Positions 8,474 through 17,707 are shown, counted from the first letter of the stretch. The stretch: 64,000 nucleotides of DNA from Streptosporangium violaceochromogenes (GCF_014654615.1 NZ_BNBB01000016.1:83619-147618); one strand, 5' to 3'. The notes: generated from the sequence alone by a model not told the origin. Translations and numbers: made by a program.

Positions 8474-9068
8474 GGATCGCGGGCAGGCGCGAGACCAGGC
8501 GGGTGAAGCGGCCCCGCTCGTAGGTGACGCCGGGCTGGTTGCTCAGTTGCTGAGAGATCGGGCCCGCGATCAGGCTGGACAGCAGGTCGAGCCCTTCCTC
8601 GCCGGCGGCGGCGGGGTGAAGCTCGCCCCGTTCGACCACGCCCTTGACCAGCCTCGCGAAGTGCTCGTGGACGGCCGTCGCGGGGGCGTAGGACTCGGGT
8701 GAGGGCACATATCCGGGCACGGGGCGCCAGAAGAGGAGCTGGGCCAGGACCTGATGCTCCATGATCCAGCGGGCTCCGGCCTCCAATGAGGCGCCCAGGG
8801 CGGCCAGACCGGGTTCGTACGGCTCGGCGCCCCGCCGTACCGCGTCGAGATAGCCCTCCTGACCCTGCCTGAACAGCGCGTCGTAGACCGCGTTGCGGGA
8901 CGGGAAGTACTTGTAGAGCGAGGGCGGTTTGACGCCGATTCGCCTGGCCACGGTCGCCAGGCTCAGCCCCGCGACTCCTTCTTCCGCCATCACGTCGAGG
9001 GCGACGCCGAGGATCTCGGCCTGTGTCTCCGCGCGACGTCGTGCTCTGCGGTCGGGAATGTCTGTCAC
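8364..9068 (-). CDS. TetR-family transcriptional repressor
   Basis: This 234-residue protein has the TetR N-terminal HTH at about residues 15-60 (AEILGVALDVMAEEGVAG, then ATVARRIGVKPPSLYKYF). A helical ligand domain follows, with a WHG-type pattern (GLDLLSSLIAGPISQQL). The C-terminal 30 residues are Pro/Gly/Ala-rich and are encoded by the stretch overlapping the opposing regulator gene. The start is an ATG only 5 bases from a perfect 14-bp palindrome shared with the divergent UvrA-like gene. It is therefore likely to repress itself and that gene, with an unknown drug-like ligand. Confidence 0.88.
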   Translation of the reverse strand: MTDIPDRRARRRAETQAEILGVALDVMAEEGVAGLSLATVARRIGVKPPSLYKYFPSRNAVYDALFRQGQEGYLDAVRRGAEPYEPGLAALGASLEAGARWIMEHQVLAQLLFWRPVPGYVPSPESYAPATAVHEHFARLVKGVVERGELHPAAAGEEGLDLLSSLIAGPISQQLSNQPGVTYERGRFTRLVSRLPAILTAVYPPRRTGPPATAPRAEGEARGAAPGSGGPASG

Positions 9069-9073
9069 GTGAG

Positions 9074-9101
9074 ATAGCTTAAGCTATAGGTAGTAGCTGA
9101 A
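9074..9101. promoter_or_regulatory. Palindromic operator between tetR and the uvrA-like gene
   Basis: ATAGCTTAAGCTAT at 9074-9087 is a perfect palindrome. An overlapping inverted repeat, TTAAGCTA (9079-9086) and TAGCTGAA (9094-9101), matches in 7 of 8 positions. Both lie between divergent starts at 9068 and 9118, the standard place for a TetR operator. The UvrA-like gene's AGGAGG ribosome site lies just to the right. Confidence 0.7.
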
Positions 9102-9117
9102 ACTGTAGGAGGTTCTC

Positions 9118-11334
9118 GTGTCGCGTGACATCGTGCTCACCGGCCTTCGGCAGAACAACCTCAAGGACGTCTCGCTCCGGCTGCCCAAGGAACGGCTCAT
9201 CGTGTTCACCGGGGTCTCGGGGTCGGGCAAGTCGTCCGTCGTGTTCGGCACGATCGCGGCGGAGTCGCAGCGCCAGCTCAACGCGACCTACAGCGCGTTC
9301 CTCAGGAATCGGCTGCCCCAGCACGAGCGCCCGAGAGCCGGGCGCATGGCCAACCTCACGGCCGCGGTCGTCGTGGACCAGAAACCCGTGGGCGGCAACG
9401 CCCGCTCGACCGTGGGCACGATGACGGAGATCCACGCCGTCCTGCGCGTGCTGTTCTCCCGTCGCGGTGAGCCGTCGGCGGGCTCCGCCACCGCGTACTC
9501 CTTCAACGACCCTCAGGGGATGTGCCCGGAGTGTGACGGCCTGGGCAGGAGGATCGAGCTGGATCTCGGCAAGCTGATCGACCCCGATCTGACGCTCAAC
9601 CAGGGCGCGCTGCGCATGTTTCCCGTCGGGGGCTATGTCTGGCAGCTCTACGCCAGGTCCGGACTGTTCGACGCGGACAAGCCGCTGCGTGAGTTCACCG
9701 GCGAGGAGCGGGACCTGCTTCTGTACGGCGGCGGCTTCAAAGTCGACCGGGGCGGCTACACCAACGCCTACGAGGGGGTCGTGCCCCGGTTCAACCGGAT
9801 CTACCTCAAGCGTGACCTCGACCGGCTCGACAAGGCCGCCAGGCCCATGGTGCGTGACGGCGTCTGCCCCGCCTGCCGGGGCGCCCGGCTCAATCCGGCG
9901 GCCCTGGCCTCGCGTGTCGACGGGCTGAGCATCGCCGACCACGGCGCGATGGAGGTCACCGACCTGATCGATGTGCTCGGGCGACTCGGTGACCCGGTGG
10001 CCGACACGGCAGTGGAGGCACTGCGAAGGATCGACGCCATCGGCCTCGGATATCTCAGCCTCGACCGCGAAACGCCCTCCCTGTCGGGAGGCGAGGCGCA
10101 GCGGCTCAAGATCGTGCGTCACCTCGGCAGCAGCCTCACCGGCATGACCTACATCTTCGACGAGCCGAGCGCGGGCCTGCACCCCCGCGATGTGCGCCGG
10201 CTGGGCGATCTGCTGGTGGAACTGCGGGACAAGGGCAACACGGTGCTGGTCGTGGAGCACGACCGCGACGTGATCGCCCTGGCCGACCACGTGGTGGACA
10301 TGGGGCCCGGCGCGGGGACCGAGGGCGGGTACGTGGTGTTCCAGGGAACGCTGGAGGGGCTGGTCAACGGCGAAACGCCGACGGGGCGGATGCTCAGGCG
10401 GACCACGGGCCTGAAGGAGCGGGTGCGTGAGCCGTACGGATGGCTGACCGTGGCCGGGGTCGACGCGCACAACCTCAGAGACGTCACGGTGCGGCTGCCC
10501 CTGGGGGTGCTGACGGCGGTGACCGGCGTGGCGGGGTCGGGAAAGAGCACGTTGATGACCCGGGGACTCGCGGTGCGGCATCCCGGCGTGATCCTCATCG
10601 ACCAGTCACCCATCGCCACCTCGGCGCGGTCGACACCCGCCACCCATCTGAACGCGATGGACCCGCTGCGGAAGCTGTTCGGCGAGGTCAACGGAGTGGA
10701 CCCGGGAATGTTCAGCTTCAACTCGAAAGGAGCGTGCCCGGCGTGCAAGGGGCGCGGGGAGATCAAGACGGACCTGGCGTTCATGGACCCGGTGACGCGG
10801 GTCTGTGAGGTGTGCGCGGGCGGCAGGTACAGCGCCGAGGCGCTCTCCCACCGGGTGCGCGGCAGGACGATCGCCGACGTGCTGACCATGACGGCGCGGG
10901 AGGCGGCCGGTGAGTTCGATCTGCCGGGAATCGCCCGGCTGGACGTGCTCGGGCTCGGTTACCTGACGCTGGGGCAGCCGCTGAGCACGCTGTCGGGCGG
11001 AGAGCGGCAACGCCTGAAGCTGGCGCACCGGCTGCACGAGCGCGGCCAGGTGTACGTCTTGGACGAGCCGACCACGGGCCTGCACCCGGCCGACGTGGAC
11101 GCGCTGCTGACGCTGCTCGACCGGCTGGTGGACGAGGGCAACACGGTCATCGTCGTCGAGCACGACCTGGAGGTGGTCAAACACGCCGACTGGGTCGTCG
11201 ACGTGGGCCCCGAGGCGGGGCGGCACGGTGGACGGATCGTCTTCGAAGGCACCCCCGCCCGGCTCGCCGAAGCCACCACCCACACGGCGAGACACCTCGT
11301 CATGTCACTCGGCGCCCGTCACGCGCACCGGTGA
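9118..11334 (+). CDS. UvrA-like ABC ATPase (drug-resistance-type UvrA paralogue)
   Basis: The 738-residue protein has two ABC halves. The Walker A motifs are GVSGSGKSS (residues 32-40) and GVAGSGKST (about 471), with signatures LSGGEAQRLK (about 322) and LSGGERQRLK (about 625). Zinc-type cysteine pairs are visible (CPECDG, CPACRG, CPACKG, CEVCAG). At about 740 residues it is shorter than repair UvrA (about 950) and matches the paralogues, such as DrrC, that protect producers from DNA-binding drugs. The GTG start follows AGGAGG. Divergence from a TetR gene across an operator supports inducible drug protection. The actual drug is unknown, and a repair role cannot be excluded. Confidence 0.85.
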   Translation: MSRDIVLTGLRQNNLKDVSLRLPKERLIVFTGVSGSGKSSVVFGTIAAESQRQLNATYSAFLRNRLPQHERPRAGRMANLTAAVVVDQKPVGGNARSTVGTMTEIHAVLRVLFSRRGEPSAGSATAYSFNDPQGMCPECDGLGRRIELDLGKLIDPDLTLNQGALRMFPVGGYVWQLYARSGLFDADKPLREFTGEERDLLLYGGGFKVDRGGYTNAYEGVVPRFNRIYLKRDLDRLDKAARPMVRDGVCPACRGARLNPAALASRVDGLSIADHGAMEVTDLIDVLGRLGDPVADTAVEALRRIDAIGLGYLSLDRETPSLSGGEAQRLKIVRHLGSSLTGMTYIFDEPSAGLHPRDVRRLGDLLVELRDKGNTVLVVEHDRDVIALADHVVDMGPGAGTEGGYVVFQGTLEGLVNGETPTGRMLRRTTGLKERVREPYGWLTVAGVDAHNLRDVTVRLPLGVLTAVTGVAGSGKSTLMTRGLAVRHPGVILIDQSPIATSARSTPATHLNAMDPLRKLFGEVNGVDPGMFSFNSKGACPACKGRGEIKTDLAFMDPVTRVCEVCAGGRYSAEALSHRVRGRTIADVLTMTAREAAGEFDLPGIARLDVLGLGYLTLGQPLSTLSGGERQRLKLAHRLHERGQVYVLDEPTTGLHPADVDALLTLLDRLVDEGNTVIVVEHDLEVVKHADWVVDVGPEAGRHGGRIVFEGTPARLAEATTHTARHLVMSLGARHAHR

Positions 11335-11810
11335 TCGTCGATGACCCGGCGGGTGGTCTCGCGCACGCGACGCCGGCGGCCGTCACCGCTTTGATGGAAC
11401 GGTCGCCTGAGGCGAATATTCTTCGGTAAATCTCTTTTCGGGTCGCCGGGGCGGTGTGTTTCACGCCCGGTGATCGCGATCCTGCGGTGAAAGACGTCGT
11501 GAATCGGTGAGGTGAATCGGCGATGGGCCGGTGCGCCCGGCGGGGACGGGCGTGATCCCGGACGGGGCAGGGACGGGGCCGGCCGGGGCTTTCGTGGCTC
11601 GCGGAGGGGGAGGGGGATGCGCCCGAGGGTGAATTCTCATTTAGGGTGATTTTTGGTGCTAATTCGTGCCAAAGCACATTCCTTTCCCTGTAAAGCCGTC
11701 TCGTATGTTAGTTTCTTGCCGGCAGGCCATTTGATGCGCCTTAATCCGCTGCCTGCAGATCGTCGGACCCGCTCTGGAGGTCGCCCGTACCCGGTGGCGA
11801 GAGGAGTGCG
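11335..11810. promoter_or_regulatory. Intergenic region upstream of the CHAT module, lower GC
   Basis: This 476-base stretch has no convincing gene. From about 11630 to 11760 the composition is distinctly AT-richer than the surroundings. An inverted repeat TTTGG/CCAAA frames tgctaattcgtg at about 11652-11673. It is the probable promoter and control area for the small CATASP-like gene at 11811. No -35/-10 pair could be fixed confidently. Confidence 0.35.
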
Positions 11811-12137
11811 ATGCCCCCGTCGTTTGCCGAGAGCCTGGCCAGAGCCGCCGACGTCCTCGAACGGGTCCGGAGGTGGGAGCTCCCCGAGCACTCCTGGCAG
11901 GCGGTCGACGACGCCTTGGCGGAGCTGGAGCACGCGGTGGCCGGCGGTGACGCCCACCGGGTGCTGCTCACGGTCAGCCGGATCGAGCTGTCGGGGGTCA
12001 TACGGGGCGCGTCGCCGATGGTCGGCGGAAGGAGCGCGGAGGAGCGGGGGATCCCCGGACCGGTGGACAAGGCGGTGACGCGGATCGGCGTCGTGGTGGA
12101 GCAGGCGCGTGAAGGTGGGGAACGGCGTCGTGATTGA
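11811..12137 (+). CDS. CATASP-like small protein, partner of the CHAT protein
   Basis: This is a 108-residue, mostly helical protein with ATG start and GAGGAG 6 bases upstream. Its pattern fits my memory of the CATRA-associated small protein family: a helix ending in W (ADVLERVRRWELP), HSWQAVDDALAELEHAV, then gD and IELSGVIRG, and a later PV segment. Such small proteins are encoded beside CHAT-peptidase proteins in actinobacteria and are thought to belong to conflict or immune systems. The TPR-CHAT gene follows in the same direction, 129 bases on. The role, perhaps sensing or holding the peptidase inactive, is inference, and family membership needs a profile search. Confidence 0.6.
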   Translation: MPPSFAESLARAADVLERVRRWELPEHSWQAVDDALAELEHAVAGGDAHRVLLTVSRIELSGVIRGASPMVGGRSAEERGIPGPVDKAVTRIGVVVEQAREGGERRRD

Positions 12138-12266
12138 GCCGGTCCCGCCGGCGCACGTCCTCCGCCGGGTGGGGGAACGAGACGGTGAGGGACGCGAGCC
12201 CGTGCTCCGGCCGGGGAACGCCTTCCGCGCTCCGGCGCGCCCGCGCGCCGGGCGCGCGCGGACACC

Positions 12267-14645
12267 GTGATCCGCGAGGTGCTCGCCACCGCGCTGCGCA
12301 GGCGGGGGAAGAGGGCGGTGGACGACGGCAACCTCCCGCTGGCCTACACCTGCCTGCGGCGCGCGGACCTGGCCGATCCGCACAGCGACGAGACGCTTTT
12401 CCTGCTCGCCTTCGTCTGCACCATGGCCGGACGCTACGAGCAGGCGATCCGGTACGCCGACCGCCGGGTGGCCGCCGCCCGCGTCGCGGGCGACCATCTC
12501 ATGTGGTCCGGCGGGCTCGCGCAGCGCGGCGAGGTGTACATGGTCGCCGGCCGTCACCTGCGGGCGGCCGAGGAACTGCGCCGGGCGCTGGCCGTCCTCG
12601 ACCGTGACGGGCCGCGGCGCAACGACCAGCGCTGGGCGATCCTGAGCGACCTCGGTTCGGCGCTCGCCGTGGCCGGGCACTTCGGCGACGCGTTCGCCGC
12701 GCAGTACGAGGCGTACACCCTGGCCGTCCACCTCGGCGAGGAGTGGTCGGCGGCCCTCGCCGCCGGGCAGCTCTCCCTGATCAGCGGCTCTCTCGGGCAG
12801 CCGGAGCGGGCCCTGGAATGGGCCGAGGCGTCCGGCGGGCACCTGGGGGCCGCCACGGACCGCAACCTCATGGCCGAGGCGGAGATCTACGGCAACCGGG
12901 CGCTGGCCCTCTCCTTCGCCGGGCGGCCGGACGAGGCGCGGCAGGCGGCGGACAGGGCGCTCGGCCTGGGCTCGGGCGTCCCGCTGCTCCGGCGTCAGAC
13001 GCTGGTCGTCGCCGCCGAGGTGGCGCGCAGGGCGGGGCGGTACGACGACGCCGCAGCCTTCGCCGAGACGCTCCTGGCGGAGGCCGGGAGCGACGCGCGG
13101 CACAGGGCACTCGGCCTGGACACCCGGGCGATCGTGCGCCTGCGGCAGTCGCGCGTCGCCGCCGCGGTTCCCGACCTGCGCGAGAGCCTGGCGCTGAAGC
13201 GCGGCGTGGGGGACAAGCGGGGTGAGGCCGTCGCGCTGATGAACCTGGTCCGCGCCCACCTGGACCTGGGGGAACCCGAGGCGGCCGGGGAGTACGCCGG
13301 TGACGGCGAGCGGCTCTGGAAGGGCCTGCTGTCGCGTGCCCCCGACGAGGCGGGCCTGTCCGGCCTGTACCAACAGATCGCCCCCGCCGTGTTCCAGGCC
13401 GCGCAGGAGGTGCGTCTGGCCGCCGGCGACGTCGCGGGCGCCCTGGCCGAGGCCGAGCGGGGCCGCGCGGGCCCGCTGAGCGCGCTCCTGCGCGCCGCGC
13501 GCCCCGGCAGGGCGGTCGTTCCGGGCGAACCCCCCGGCCTCGACCGGATCCGCGCGCTGGCCGGACGGCTGAACGCCACCCTGATCGTCTACGTTCCGCA
13601 CTTCGACGTCGCGGTCGAGGCGACCCGGTCCTACGACCGTGAGCTGCGCGAGGTGCACATGTGGGGGGTGACGGCCGGCGGGGCCGTCGACCACCACGTC
13701 GTCGCGCGCTCCTCCCTCCTGGAGGGGGCCCTGGCCGCCGCCGGTGGCGGGTGGGGGCGGCAGGGCCTTGCCGAGGGCCTTCCCGACCTCGGCCCGCTCC
13801 TTGTCCACCCGCTGGCCGGGACGCTCCCGGCCGATCCGTCGGGCCACGTCGTCGTGCTGCCGCTGCGCTTCCTGTGGGGCCTGCCGTTCGCCGCCTACTC
13901 GCTGCCGGACGGGGAGTCGCTCATCGAGCGCTGCTCGGTGAGCTACGCCCCGTCGATCCACGCCCTGGAACTCCTCGCGGCCGACGGGTGGGACCCCTCG
14001 TGGCGGCCGGGGTCGGCGCTGGCCGTCGGCGGGCCCCGGGGCGCCCTGCTTCCCCGGGTGGACGGAACCTTCCGGCGCGCGCCCCGGCTGGAGGGGTCCG
14101 CCCGCGGCGCCGAGGAGGTGGCGCGGATCTACGGCGTTACCCCGATGCTGGACGACAGGTGCACGGTCGCGGAGGTACGGGCGCGGCTGTGGGATCCGGA
14201 CGTGATCCACATCGCCGCGCACGCCTCCCTGGACGCGCCGCTGCGGCTGGACCGTCCTTCGGGGGCGATCGCCCTGACGCCGGCCGAGGGCGACCACGGG
14301 CAGCTCTCCGCCGACCTGATCGAGTCGATGCCGGTCGGCGCCCGGCTCGTCGTGCTCGCCACCTGCTCCTCGGGGCTGGGCATGCTCACCAACGAGGGGG
14401 TGCGCGGGCTGGTCAGGGCCTTTCTCATCGCTGGGGCCTCCGGGGTGCTGGCCACCCTGTGGGAGGTTCCCGACCACCCGGCCAGGGAGATGACGACGTG
14501 GTTCCACGAGCATCTCGTACGGCACGGCGACCCCGCCGCCGCGCTCCGGCACGCGATGCTCAAGGGGCGCGAGTGGTACCCCGACCCCAGGATCTGGGCG
14601 GCCTTCGCGCTCTACGGCCTGCCCCGGCCCATCCGGGCCCCCTGA
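12267..14645 (+). CDS. TPR-CHAT domain protein (caspase-like peptidase)
   Basis: The 792-residue protein has TPR-like helical repeats over about residues 1-450 (for example LAFVCTMAGRYEQAIRYADR, GYAEIY-like pairs). A C-terminal CHAT domain covers about 500-790. The expected His-Cys pair is present: His652 in IHIAAHASLD and Cys700 in LVVLATCSSG, followed by the typical AFLIAGASGVLATLWEVPD. CHAT proteins are caspase/separase-fold peptidases; with TPR sensors they act in bacterial immune and cell-death pathways such as gasdermin or Craspase systems. GTG 12267 is the first start after in-frame stops and has a poor ribosome site. No gasdermin or other obvious substrate is encoded next to it, so the target is unknown. 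Confidence 0.85.
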   Translation: MIREVLATALRRRGKRAVDDGNLPLAYTCLRRADLADPHSDETLFLLAFVCTMAGRYEQAIRYADRRVAAARVAGDHLMWSGGLAQRGEVYMVAGRHLRAAEELRRALAVLDRDGPRRNDQRWAILSDLGSALAVAGHFGDAFAAQYEAYTLAVHLGEEWSAALAAGQLSLISGSLGQPERALEWAEASGGHLGAATDRNLMAEAEIYGNRALALSFAGRPDEARQAADRALGLGSGVPLLRRQTLVVAAEVARRAGRYDDAAAFAETLLAEAGSDARHRALGLDTRAIVRLRQSRVAAAVPDLRESLALKRGVGDKRGEAVALMNLVRAHLDLGEPEAAGEYAGDGERLWKGLLSRAPDEAGLSGLYQQIAPAVFQAAQEVRLAAGDVAGALAEAERGRAGPLSALLRAARPGRAVVPGEPPGLDRIRALAGRLNATLIVYVPHFDVAVEATRSYDRELREVHMWGVTAGGAVDHHVVARSSLLEGALAAAGGGWGRQGLAEGLPDLGPLLVHPLAGTLPADPSGHVVVLPLRFLWGLPFAAYSLPDGESLIERCSVSYAPSIHALELLAADGWDPSWRPGSALAVGGPRGALLPRVDGTFRRAPRLEGSARGAEEVARIYGVTPMLDDRCTVAEVRARLWDPDVIHIAAHASLDAPLRLDRPSGAIALTPAEGDHGQLSADLIESMPVGARLVVLATCSSGLGMLTNEGVRGLVRAFLIAGASGVLATLWEVPDHPAREMTTWFHEHLVRHGDPAAALRHAMLKGREWYPDPRIWAAFALYGLPRPIRAP

Positions 14646-14685
14646 CCGGCCGGTGAGGGCGGGCGCCGGGGGCGCGCCCCCGGCG

Positions 14686-15384
14686 TCACGGGCCGCACAC
14701 CTCGGTGGCCAGGACGCTCTGCCAGGACCGGGTGCCGCCCGCCGCGCCGCCCGTTCCTCCGCCCGCCGCGCCCCCCGTTCCGACGTCCGTCCCGCCGCCC
14801 GTTCCGCCGTTCGCCGTGGGGTCCGTCCCTCCGCCCGCCGCGCCGCCCGCCGGGGCGGTCATCCAGAGCGACGCGTAGGCGGTCCTCCGCCCGCCGCGCC
14901 CCACGCGGAGCGGGATCGGCCAGTCCCCCCGGGGGACGGCCTTGCAGCCGGCGATCTCGTACTCCAGGTCGAACCCGCGGGTCTGGCCCGGCTGGAGTGT
15001 GCGGGGGGCGCGCAGGCGGGAGGAGACGAGCCTCAGCCCCGGCCCGCTCCGGCCGATCCCGAAGATCGTCACCGGCCTGTCGTTGAGGTTGCGCACGTTC
15101 ACCCCGACGGTGAACCGCCCGTAGACCCTGCCCCCGTCGTAGACGGCCTGGCTTGAGTTCTCCTCCGACGTGAGCTCGAAGCGCAAGGGGGAGACCGGGC
15201 CGAGCCGCGCTCCGGGCCCGGGGCGGAAGGCGGCGGCCGAGCCCGCCCGCGCCTTCCACGGATCGGCGCGCGGCCGCCAGGCGTCCTTCCTGGCGGAGGA
15301 GCGGGACGCCGCGAGCAGCCCGCACGCCAGCACGATCCCCAGGGTGACGGTGAGCCCCCGGTTGACAGTCATACCGGGGGTCAT
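14686..15384 (-). CDS. Secreted hypothetical protein with Gly/Thr-rich tail
   Basis: The 232-residue product begins with a signal-like segment (MTVNRGLTVTLGIVLACGLL). A central beta-rich part (about 70-180) has GRFTVGVNVRNLNDRPVTIF and similar strands that suggest an immunoglobulin-like fold. The C-terminal 50 residues are low-complexity Gly-Gly-Thr repeats ending with a single Cys. Starts at 15384 and 15372 are both possible; neither has a clear ribosome site. It converges on the CHAT gene with 40 bases between stops. I do not recognise a family. It is probably exported, with Cys209-type residues too few to suggest more. Confidence 0.6.
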   Translation of the reverse strand: MTPGMTVNRGLTVTLGIVLACGLLAASRSSARKDAWRPRADPWKARAGSAAAFRPGPGARLGPVSPLRFELTSEENSSQAVYDGGRVYGRFTVGVNVRNLNDRPVTIFGIGRSGPGLRLVSSRLRAPRTLQPGQTRGFDLEYEIAGCKAVPRGDWPIPLRVGRGGRRTAYASLWMTAPAGGAAGGGTDPTANGGTGGGTDVGTGGAAGGGTGGAAGGTRSWQSVLATEVCGP

Positions 15385-15641
15385 TCACTGGATGGGCCAC
15401 AAGGCAAACTCATAGCGTGATCATGCCGATCTAAATGTTGCCGCGGGGCGTCGGATCCGGTGCCGAGCCCCGGGAGCGGGGCCGGGGCCAAGTCATACCA
15501 ACCAGGTGTTTTCCCCCGCACGCCGGGCGCCTTGTGCCGGGAGCGGGGGGACCAAGACGGCGGATCCGCCGCGTGTGAGCCGCTCTTCGTCGCATACTGA
15601 ACCGCTACGTAAGCGTTGAGTGACCGACGAGGGGCACGGCG

Positions 15642-17639
15642 GTGACGGGGACGATCCTTCAGCGAGTTCGCGCGGGGCGGGCCCGCGAGACCACGGGGGA
15701 AGGCGGAGGAGGCGGGTGGGCGGACGAGGACGACACCGCGCGGGAGGGGCCGGGCCGGCCGGACATCGACGTCAGCGTCGTCGTCCCCGTCCACAACTGC
15801 CGCCCCTACCTCGACAGGTGCCTGACCTCCCTGCTGATCCAGCGGGTCGGCAAGGAGATCGTCGTCGTGGACGACGGCTCCACCGACGGCAGCGCCGAGC
15901 TGCTGGCTCTGTACGCCTCCCACCACCGGGGCGTCATCCGGGTCATCCGGCAGGAGCACTCGGGCGGGGCGGGGCATCCCCGTAACGTGGGGCTGGCCCA
16001 CGCCCGGGGCAGATACGTGTTCTTCTGCGACGCCGACGACTATCTCGGCCCCGAGGCGCTGGCGCGGATGCTCGCGATGGCCGACCGCAACGGCTCGGAC
16101 ATGGTCCTCGGGAAGATCGTGGGGCACGACCGCAGGGCGCCGGCGTCGATGTTCCGCCGTAGCGCCGAGCGGGTGGACCTCGGTGCGAGCGCGGTCTACA
16201 ACAGCCTGAGCTGCTTCAAGCTGTTCCGCAGGGAGATGCTGGAGCGTCACGCCGTCCGCTTCGACGAGACGCTGCTGGTGGGGGAGGACGTCTTCTTCAC
16301 CACCCACGCCTACTGCCACGCCGAGGTGATCTCGGTGGTCGCCGACTACGACTGCTATCACCTGGTCGCCCGGTCCGACGGCAGCAGCATCATGCAGCGG
16401 CCGGGCAGCCGCGACCCGGTCGCCTGGCTACGGATGATCAAGCGGCCGATCGAGTTGATGGTCGGTCACATCCGGCCCGGCGCGCTCCGTGACCACCTGC
16501 TGCGGCGCCACTTCCGGATGGACGCCTTCGGCAACCTCGGACGCCCCTTCCTGGAGGCGGGGGAGGTCCAGCGCAAGGAGATCGTCGCCGAGGTGGCCGA
16601 CATGTGCGACCGGTGGCTGACCGACGGCGTCCGCGAGCGGCTCGGCCCCATCGACCGGGGGAGGCTGGCCGCGCTCCAGGACATCGACCGGCTGGTACGG
16701 CTCGCCCACATCGAGTCGGCGGTGATCCGCAGGGAGCTGACCGGGCTGCGCTGGGGGCACGACGGCCGTCTGGTCGTCTCCGGCAGGGCCGCGCTGAACG
16801 TTCTGGAGCGGGGTGACCACCCCGAGCTCGTCCTGGGCGGTCTGGTCCTGATCCTGAAACCGAGGCCCGGCGCCGCCGGGCGGCACCCGGGGGCCGGCGG
16901 GCGGGACGAGCGCGCGGAGCGGGGCGGCGACGCCGGGCGGCCCGGGGAGGTCGTGGTCCCGCTCACCGGCGACGGCGCGGGCTTCACCGGGCAGGTGGAC
17001 GTCGCCGGGCTCCCCTCGGGGGTCTGGGACGTCTACCTCAGCGTCGAGTGCGAGGGTGTCACCCGCCTCGCGCGGCTCGGCGCCGACCGCGACGGGCGGG
17101 TCGCCCAGCCGGCGTCCCGGCTGATCGGCGGCGTCGTGGCCCTGCCGTACTTCACCCGGCCGCACGGCAACCTCAGCCTCGACGTGGGAGGGCACGTGGT
17201 GAGCGTGCCGGGCGGCGCGCGGCTGACGCGGGCCCGCTGGGCGGCCGGGCACCGGCTGACGCTCGACGGCGAGGTCAGCGTGGGCACGGCCCAGCCCGGG
17301 GAGCGGGCCGTACGGCACCTGGTGTGGCGGGAGCGGTCGTCGGGGCGGGAGCTGCGCGAGCCGGTCGAGGCGGGGGCCGGCGGGGCCTTCGCCGCCCGGC
17401 AGGCGCTGGGCCGGTTGGGGCCCGGCACCTGGGACGCGTACCTGGAGCTGAGCCTCGGCGGGCCGCCCGCGCGCTTCCGGATCGAAGCCGCGGCCGAGAC
17501 GATCGCGCCCCCGCGCGCCTGGTGGCGGGGGCTGGTACGGCGGAGCGTGAGGCCGTACGCCACCGCGGGGAAGGGGCGGCTCAGCGTGGTGGTCAAGACC
17601 TCCACCCTCAGGTCTCTCGCCCGGCGGATGCTCCGTTAG
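15642..17639 (+). CDS. Family 2 glycosyltransferase with C-terminal beta domains
   Basis: The 665-residue protein has a GT-A domain at about residues 42-270: VSVVVPVHNCRPYLDRC, VVVDDGSTDGS, and the metal-binding DADD in FFCDADDYLGPE. About 150 mostly helical residues follow, then two beta-rich units (about 375-630) with recurring DVYLS/DAYLEL strands. This build resembles TarS-like enzymes that glycosylate or extend wall teichoic acids and related polymers, with carbohydrate-binding C-terminal modules. No membrane segment is seen, though the basic C-terminus could contact the membrane. The GTG start follows a GAGGGG site. The acceptor is unknown. Confidence 0.82.
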   Translation: MTGTILQRVRAGRARETTGEGGGGGWADEDDTAREGPGRPDIDVSVVVPVHNCRPYLDRCLTSLLIQRVGKEIVVVDDGSTDGSAELLALYASHHRGVIRVIRQEHSGGAGHPRNVGLAHARGRYVFFCDADDYLGPEALARMLAMADRNGSDMVLGKIVGHDRRAPASMFRRSAERVDLGASAVYNSLSCFKLFRREMLERHAVRFDETLLVGEDVFFTTHAYCHAEVISVVADYDCYHLVARSDGSSIMQRPGSRDPVAWLRMIKRPIELMVGHIRPGALRDHLLRRHFRMDAFGNLGRPFLEAGEVQRKEIVAEVADMCDRWLTDGVRERLGPIDRGRLAALQDIDRLVRLAHIESAVIRRELTGLRWGHDGRLVVSGRAALNVLERGDHPELVLGGLVLILKPRPGAAGRHPGAGGRDERAERGGDAGRPGEVVVPLTGDGAGFTGQVDVAGLPSGVWDVYLSVECEGVTRLARLGADRDGRVAQPASRLIGGVVALPYFTRPHGNLSLDVGGHVVSVPGGARLTRARWAAGHRLTLDGEVSVGTAQPGERAVRHLVWRERSSGRELREPVEAGAGGAFAARQALGRLGPGTWDAYLELSLGGPPARFRIEAAAETIAPPRAWWRGLVRRSVRPYATAGKGRLSVVVKTSTLRSLARRMLR

Positions 17640-17648
17640 TGCCACTAT

Positions 17649-17677
17649 CTTGCAACTACAAGTACATAGCCTAAAGT
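17649..17677 (+). promoter_or_regulatory. Promoter with overlapping dyad upstream of the cobalt/nickel ECF operon
   Basis: TTGCAA (17650-17655) and TAAAGT (17672-17677) are separated by 16 bases and resemble a housekeeping -35/-10 pair. CTTG (17649-17652) and CAAG (17659-17662) form a short dyad that covers the -35, with flanking ctat/atag arms at 17645-17648 and 17666-17669. A metal-responsive repressor site is a fair inference. No cobalamin riboswitch could fit in the 68-base gap. Confidence 0.5.
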
Positions 17678-17707
17678 AGGAGCGAATCCGCACTTCGGAG
17701 GCTTGTC

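Noticed and set aside
11637..14552. Very long open frame on the minus strand over the CHAT gene
   Set aside because: High GC at third positions keeps antisense frames open. The product is a Gly/Arg/Pro-rich string without domains, while the plus frame has a clear TPR-CHAT protein.
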